This document shows positions 59,521 through 64,000 of a stretch of 64,000 nt of DNA, one piece after another (the stretch's first letter is position 1; the number at the start of each line of letters is the position of its first letter). Source of the DNA: Collinsella sp. 4_8_47FAA (GTDB lineage: Bacteria > Actinomycetota > Coriobacteriia > Coriobacteriales > Coriobacteriaceae); assembly GCF_000763055.1 (NCBI RefSeq), contig NZ_KN214134.1:239954-303953 (forward strand). The letters are read 5' to 3'. The position numbers were made by a program, and so were the translations under genes. The notes beneath the pieces were generated by a model. That model was given only the letters and a program-made list of their open reading frames with translations. It searched no databases and had not been told where the DNA came from.

Positions 59521-60522
59521 CTAGTAGTAGGCCCACATGGCTTCGACTTCGTTGAGGACCTCTACGACGCCCCAGCGGCGGGCGCTGCGGCTGGCCGAGT
59601 TGGGGTCGTAGACGCCAATTTGGTTGGCATCGTCGATGCCGTAGAGCACGATGTAGTGGCCTACGTTGGTAAACGTACCGGGGCGCACTGCGGCGATGAC
59701 GGGCGCACCCGAGCGAAGTGCTTGGGTAATCGATTCGCGATCGTTATAGAGCTGTGTTCCGTTGAGCCCCAGCTGCCACGCACCGCCTGTCATAAACGAC
59801 CACTCGGTGGCACCAGTGGGGGCGTAGTTGCCGGCTTCGGCCAGCGCGCATATATCGACCGGCGTCTTATCGGTATGGCCGGTCTTAAAGATATAGACCA
59901 TGGTGAGGCAGGTGGGACCGCAAGCGTTTTCGCGAATAGTGCCACCGGCATAGGGCAGCTCCGACCATGCGGGGTCAATTTGGTAGATGTGGGGCATGGT
60001 GCCGGCCTGCCATTGCGAGCGTGGGGTCGAGAACGCAAAGGAGTAACCGGGCGCGACGGGAGCTTTAAGCAGCTTGTCCTCGGCAGTGGGCTCAAGACCG
60101 GCTGATCCGTGGGAGATACAGGATCCCGAAAACACAAAGACGAGGCAGGCGGCGATGGAGCAAAGCGCAAGGCGTAGGCGGCGGGCCGGAAGCGCGTGGC
60201 TTGTGGTGTGCGACGCGGGGTGAGGGGAGGAATTGCCGCGATCGCGTTGAGGTCGCGAAAAGGAACGCTTGACGTAGTAGTCGGTCTTACGGCGATCGTA
60301 GCGGCGTGGCTGCGATGTGTCGGTCTGACGTTGGCGTGTGCTCGTGCTCACGCGGTCTGACTGCTGCACGGTACGGCTTTGCTGCCGCGAAGAAGCCCCG
60401 GGCTGCTCTTGGGGGCGCTGCGGGTTGTCGTTGTCGGAGGTGCTTCTGGGCGTTGGCGTGGTGCGGCCGGCAAGGCGCACGCTTTGTGGCCGTTGGTCGC
60501 CGTCATTGTATCCGTATGCCAT
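59521..60522 (-). CDS. Membrane-anchored C39-like cysteine peptidase
   Basis: A 333-residue protein; ATG 60522 has AAGGTGA upstream. A long disordered Gln/Arg/Ser N-terminus (1-105) is followed by a membrane segment (about 115-132, LRLALCSIAACLVFVFSG) and a C39_2 papain-like domain: nucleophile in ENACGPTCLTMVY, His in NVGHYIVLYGI and Asp in IGVYDPNSAS. It should act outside the cell on peptide or wall bonds; the substrate is unknown. The phage protein at 25724 has the same fold. Confidence 0.75.
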   Translation of the reverse strand: MAYGYNDGDQRPQSVRLAGRTTPTPRSTSDNDNPQRPQEQPGASSRQQSRTVQQSDRVSTSTRQRQTDTSQPRRYDRRKTDYYVKRSFSRPQRDRGNSSPHPASHTTSHALPARRLRLALCSIAACLVFVFSGSCISHGSAGLEPTAEDKLLKAPVAPGYSFAFSTPRSQWQAGTMPHIYQIDPAWSELPYAGGTIRENACGPTCLTMVYIFKTGHTDKTPVDICALAEAGNYAPTGATEWSFMTGGAWQLGLNGTQLYNDRESITQALRSGAPVIAAVRPGTFTNVGHYIVLYGIDDANQIGVYDPNSASRSARRWGVVEVLNEVEAMWAYY

Positions 60523-60876
60523 TCGAATCACCTTGCCTCATGTGTAACTTGTCTATCCTACATAAAAAGATGCACGACACATGGGTATGTGCGCCAAAAG
60601 CCTGACAAATGGTATGAACGTTGCCGCGCCGCGCGCCAAGCGTCACGGCAACAGGTCTTCAAAAGCAGACAAGATGAAAGCGTCCAAGACGAATGACGTC
60701 TCCCGCCGTTCGTCCCAAAAACGGTGCCGCTCGTTTTGCAGTTCTGCCTTCGGTCGAGCTGCGAGCGGCGCTGCTGCGCCAAGGCCGTATCTTAAAGCCA
60801 TGGAATAAAAGCGCGCGGCAAAACGGACCGCGCAAGGGGTGACGCCAAGGGCGTCAAAAAGGAAAGGAGGGGAACA
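60523..60876. other. 354-bp divergent promoter region
   Basis: No convincing gene. It separates the leftward peptidase from the rightward permease. A small hairpin GACGCC/GGCGTC lies at 60841-60856, just before the permease ribosome site. Confidence 0.4.
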
Positions 60877-62328
60877 ATGGCGGACAAGAACGCAGAAGTT
60901 GCAGTCGAGGATAACGGCGGCATGAAGAAAACGCTCTCGCTCTGGAACTTCTTCACCATCGGCTTTGGTGCCATTATCGGTACCGGTTGGGTTCTGCAGG
61001 TCGGCGACTGGATGGTCGTGGGCGGCGGTCCCGTTCCCGCTATGATCGCATTCCTCTTGGGTGCAATCTTCCTCGTGCCCGTCGGAGCTGTTTTCGGTGA
61101 GCTCACGGCTGCTATCCCCATCTCGGGCGGCATCGTCGAGTATGTCGATCGTAGCTTTGGCCGTACACTGAGCTACATCACCGGATGGCTTTTGGCCCTG
61201 GGCAACGGCATCCTGTGCCCGTGGGAGGCCATCGCCATTTCGACCCTCGTGTCCGAGATGTTCGGCAGCCTACCCGGTCTTGAGTGGCTGCGCGCCGTCA
61301 AGCTCTACACCATCCTGGGGGCCGACGTCTACCTGTTCCCGACGCTGATCGCGCTCGGCTTTGCAGTCTACGTCATCTTCCTCAACTTCCGCGGCGCCAG
61401 CTCGGCCGCCAAGCTCCAGGCCTTCCTGACCAAGGCCCTGCTCTGCGGCATGCTGCTCGCCATGGGCGTCTCGCTGTTCACCGGCTCGCCTGACAATGCC
61501 ATGCCCGTGTTCTCCCAGGTCACCGGCGCTGGCGGCGGCAAGGCCGCTACCGAGAGCACCAGCCTGTTCGCCGGCATCGTGTCGGTCTTGGTTCTGACTC
61601 CGTTCTTCTACGCCGGTTTCGACACCATTCCTCAGCAGGCTGAGGAAGCAGCCGAGGGCCTCAACTGGAACAAGTTCGGCAAGATCATCTCCCTGGCCCT
61701 GCTGGCCGCAGGCGGCTTCTACATGGTCTGCATCTACTCGTTCGGCACCATCCTCGACTGGCATGAGTTTGTTAAGAGCCCGGTTCCCGCGCTCGCCTGC
61801 CTCAAGGGCATCAACATGCTCCTGTACCTGGCCATGCTCGTCATCGCCACGCTTGGACCCATGGGCCCGATGAACTCCTTCTACGGCGCCACGAGCCGCA
61901 TCATGCTCGCCATGGGCCGCAAGGGCCAACTGCCCGAGCAGTTCGCCGAGGTCGACCCCAAGTCCGGCGCTCCCAAGCTTGCCTGCGTCGTTCTGGGCGT
62001 CATCACCGTCGTCGGACCGTTTTTGGGCAAGAACATGCTCATCCCTCTGACCAACGTGTCGGCTCTCGCCTTCATCTTCTCCTGCGGCATGGTCGCCCTC
62101 GCTTGCCTGCGCATGCGCTTCACCGAGCCCGACCTGCCTCGTCCCTACGAGGTGCCCGGCGGCAAGTTTGGTATCTGCCTCGCCATCGGTGCCTGCGCCA
62201 TCATCATCGGCCTGCTCGTGATTCCGTTCTCTCCCGCCTCCCTCAACATGGTGGAGTGGAGCATCGTGATCGGCTGGTTGGCTATTGGCCTGGCCCTCAT
62301 GGCTTTCACCAATTCCCGCAAAAAGTAA
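60877..62328 (+). CDS. APC-family amino-acid permease
   Basis: A 483-residue transporter with AAAGGAGGGG upstream. Twelve membrane helices; helix 1 has GFGAIIGTGWVLQVG, the substrate-carboxylate loop of APC transporters. Helix 6 (VSVLVLTPFFYAGFDTIPQQ) and the loop FYGATSRIMLAMGRKGQLP are also typical. The substrate is not deducible; the neighbouring amidohydrolase suggests uptake of an amino acid or dipeptide-like compound it hydrolyses. Confidence 0.9.
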   Translation: MADKNAEVAVEDNGGMKKTLSLWNFFTIGFGAIIGTGWVLQVGDWMVVGGGPVPAMIAFLLGAIFLVPVGAVFGELTAAIPISGGIVEYVDRSFGRTLSYITGWLLALGNGILCPWEAIAISTLVSEMFGSLPGLEWLRAVKLYTILGADVYLFPTLIALGFAVYVIFLNFRGASSAAKLQAFLTKALLCGMLLAMGVSLFTGSPDNAMPVFSQVTGAGGGKAATESTSLFAGIVSVLVLTPFFYAGFDTIPQQAEEAAEGLNWNKFGKIISLALLAAGGFYMVCIYSFGTILDWHEFVKSPVPALACLKGINMLLYLAMLVIATLGPMGPMNSFYGATSRIMLAMGRKGQLPEQFAEVDPKSGAPKLACVVLGVITVVGPFLGKNMLIPLTNVSALAFIFSCGMVALACLRMRFTEPDLPRPYEVPGGKFGICLAIGACAIIIGLLVIPFSPASLNMVEWSIVIGWLAIGLALMAFTNSRKK

Positions 62329-62348
62329 CGCCGAGCCGGGGCGGATCG

Positions 62349-62377
62349 GGTGCGCGGGACCCTCTCTTCCGCGCACC
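62349..62377. terminator. GC-rich hairpin between permease and amidohydrolase
   Basis: GGTGCGCGG (62349-62357) pairs with CCGCGCACC (62369-62377). There is no T-run, so it may be a processing hairpin within an operon. Confidence 0.5.
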
Positions 62378-62459
62378 GAACCCGGCGCCACTTGGGTAGC
62401 TTTGTGAGGCCTTAACCCAACACGGCCTCGCCCACTATATGGATCCATAAGGAGGAACC

Positions 62460-63737
62460 ATGTCCACTAAGTATGCAATCGTTGGCGGCAAGCTCATCGA
62501 CGGTACCGGTGCCGAGCCGGTCGAGAACTCCCTCGTTCTCGTCGACGACAACGGCAAGATCGAGTACGCCGGCGCCATGCAGGACCTTCCCGAGGGCGTT
62601 GAGGTCATCGACGCCGCCGGCAAGACCGTCCTTCCCGGCCTGATCGACACCCACCTGCACTTCTCGGGCAACTTGACCGATGATGACACCGACTGGGTCA
62701 TGCAGCCGCTCCTCGAGAAGCAGGCCGTCGCCGTCAAGCAGGCCTACGACTGCCTCACCCACGGCCTCACCACCGTCTGCGAGATCGGCCGCTTTGGTAT
62801 CCAGATCCGTGACTGCATCGACAAGGGCGTCTTCAAGGGCCCGCGCGTTCTGGCCACCGGCCTTGGCTTCTGCCGCGTTGCCGGCCACGGCGACTCCCAC
62901 CACTGCAGCCAGGAGCTCAACAAGGAATCGCACCCCTGGGGCGATCAGGTCGACGGTCCTTGGGATCTGCGTAAGGCCGTCCGTCGTCGCCTGCGCGAGA
63001 ACCCCGATGCCATCAAGATCTGGGCTACCGGTGGCGGCATCTGGCGCTGGGACTCCGGCCGCGACCAGCACTACTGCTCCGAGGAGATTCAGGCCGTGGT
63101 CGAAGAGGCAAAGATGGTCGGCATCCCCGTGTGGAGCCACTGCTACAACAACCACGCCGCTGCCTACGATTCCGTTCGCTTTGGCTGCGAGCAGCTGATC
63201 CACGGCTTCGATATCGATGAGCGCACCATGGACCTCATGGCCGAGCAGGGCACCTTCTTCACCCCGACGATCGCCTTCCTGCCCACCTGGTACGCCACCT
63301 ATCCGCCCGTCTACGTCCCCGAGTTGCACGACAAGTACGAGGGCATCCTGGTTGAGAAGGAGCTGCAGCGCAACTACGACTGCCTGCGCGAGGCCAAGAA
63401 GCGCGGCGTCGTCATGACGATCGGCTCCGACTCCTTCTCCTTCGTTACCCCGTACGGCACCTGCTCCATCGAGGAGATGTACGAGTTCGTCGACAAGATC
63501 GGCTTCACCCCGGTCGAGACCATCACCTGTGCCACCCTCAACGGTGCCAAGATGTGCCACATCGAGGACGAGACCGGTTCCATCGAGGCCGGCAAGTGCG
63601 CCGACCTGCTGGTCGTCAACGGTGACGTCGCCGCCGACATCCACGTGCTCAACACCGACAACATGGACGTCATCATGAAGGACGGCTGGATTGTCGAGGG
63701 CGGCACCTTCGGCGAGGCAAACAAGTACAGCGCCTAA
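62460..63737 (+). CDS. Metal-dependent amidohydrolase
   Basis: A 425-residue enzyme with AAGGAGG upstream. The amidohydrolase barrel shows H65-x-H67 in LPGLIDTHLHFSG, the carboxylated-Lys candidate in AIKIWATGGG, His in VWSHCYNN and LIHGFD, and Asp in TIGSDSFSF. The C-terminal strand (IEAGKCADLLVVNGDV) closes the composite beta-sandwich. Closest in feel to imidazolonepropionase/Xaa-Pro dipeptidase-type members that hydrolyse cyclic amides or dipeptides. Probably paired with the permease. Confidence 0.88.
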   Translation: MSTKYAIVGGKLIDGTGAEPVENSLVLVDDNGKIEYAGAMQDLPEGVEVIDAAGKTVLPGLIDTHLHFSGNLTDDDTDWVMQPLLEKQAVAVKQAYDCLTHGLTTVCEIGRFGIQIRDCIDKGVFKGPRVLATGLGFCRVAGHGDSHHCSQELNKESHPWGDQVDGPWDLRKAVRRRLRENPDAIKIWATGGGIWRWDSGRDQHYCSEEIQAVVEEAKMVGIPVWSHCYNNHAAAYDSVRFGCEQLIHGFDIDERTMDLMAEQGTFFTPTIAFLPTWYATYPPVYVPELHDKYEGILVEKELQRNYDCLREAKKRGVVMTIGSDSFSFVTPYGTCSIEEMYEFVDKIGFTPVETITCATLNGAKMCHIEDETGSIEAGKCADLLVVNGDVAADIHVLNTDNMDVIMKDGWIVEGGTFGEANKYSA

Positions 63738-63795
63738 GCTACCGTTCATCGATGGCTTGATGTAAAACACAGTATTTGATTGCATAATGCAATGG

Positions 63796-63821
63796 AGAGG
63801 GTCGCTTGCGGCCCTCTTTAT
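63796..63821 (+). terminator. Terminator after the amidohydrolase
   Basis: AGAGGG (63796-63801) pairs with CCCTCT (63812-63817), followed by TTATT. Confidence 0.7.
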
Positions 63822-63855
63822 TGCTATGGGGTGCGTCGGTAAGAAGGAGATGACG

Positions 63856-64000
63856 GTGGATCTCAATAGGCTGATTCTGGGCAAGAGCTACAACTCTACC
63901 AAGGTCTTTCGTACCGCTCAGCATGTGGTTCAAGCCATCTTGCTCGGTATTGTCGTTCCGCTGCTTATCCTGCTGCTCATCTGGGATCTAACCGATAATC
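63856..64000 (+). CDS. Membrane protein, N-terminal part (runs off the window)
   Basis: GTG 63856 has AAGGAG six bases upstream; an ATG six bases earlier would sit on that site. The 48 visible codons begin MDLNRLILGKSYNSTKVFRT and enter a membrane helix (VVQAILLGIVVPLLILLLIW). The family cannot be told from this piece. Confidence 0.6.
   Translation, partial: MDLNRLILGKSYNSTKVFRTAQHVVQAILLGIVVPLLILLLIWDLTDN

Overview
The window reads as a Coriobacteriia genome (most likely Collinsella or a close relative): high GC, a mycobacteria-like kinase/FHA/phosphatase/SEDS-PBP operon, anaerobic pyruvate:ferredoxin oxidoreductase and a catabolic carbamate kinase. The genus is inferred from protein character and gene order; no database was searched.

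About 0.7-27.6 kb is the late half of a siphovirus-type prophage, transcribed rightward. It is cut on the left by an IS30-family element (transposase running off position 1) that has truncated a DUF2958-like gene. Order: leftward early gene, a dyad-operator region with a small HTH protein, a PAPS-reductase-like pair, terminase, portal, a MuF head protein with a RelA/SpoT-like C-terminus plus a small overlapping gene, scaffold, capsid, connectors, tail tube, frameshifted tail chaperones, tape measure, baseplate/fibre genes, a complete diversity-generating retroelement (DGR), then a lysis module (holin-like protein, C39-like peptidase, GH25/CW_7/LysM endolysin). A tRNA 3'-end-like sequence at 27.6 kb may be the right attachment site. 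In the DGR, target gene, variable repeat, Avd, template repeat and reverse transcriptase lie in that order within 3.1 kb. All 11 differences between the two 128-bp repeats fall on template adenines.

27.7-46.96 kb is host chromosome. A leftward operon holds a membrane Ser/Thr kinase, FhaA, FhaB, a PP2C phosphatase, a fused RodA/FtsW-PBP and PknB with four PASTA domains, which points to phospho-control of wall growth. Then come dnaX, ybaB and recR, and a second kinase/FHA module behind a secreted Ser/Gly-rich protein.

46.96-53.7 kb is an AT-rich island between the intact FHA gene and a second, 5'-truncated copy of its 3' end. It holds a decayed methyltransferase, an ABC exporter, an IS110-like scrap and a leftward RiPP cluster: one SCIFF/ranthipeptide-type radical SAM-SPASM maturase, two paralogous Cys/Asp-rich precursor peptides sharing the start MKHIHP, and a 35-residue membrane peptide. 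The three small genes are easy to miss by automated calling.

53.7-64 kb returns to metabolism: pyruvate:ferredoxin oxidoreductase, a 125-bp nested cruciform, carbamate kinase, a membrane-anchored C39-like peptidase, an APC amino-acid permease, a metal-dependent amidohydrolase and the start of a membrane protein. Several intergenic gaps carry long inverted repeats, three of them containing the word AGGGAC.
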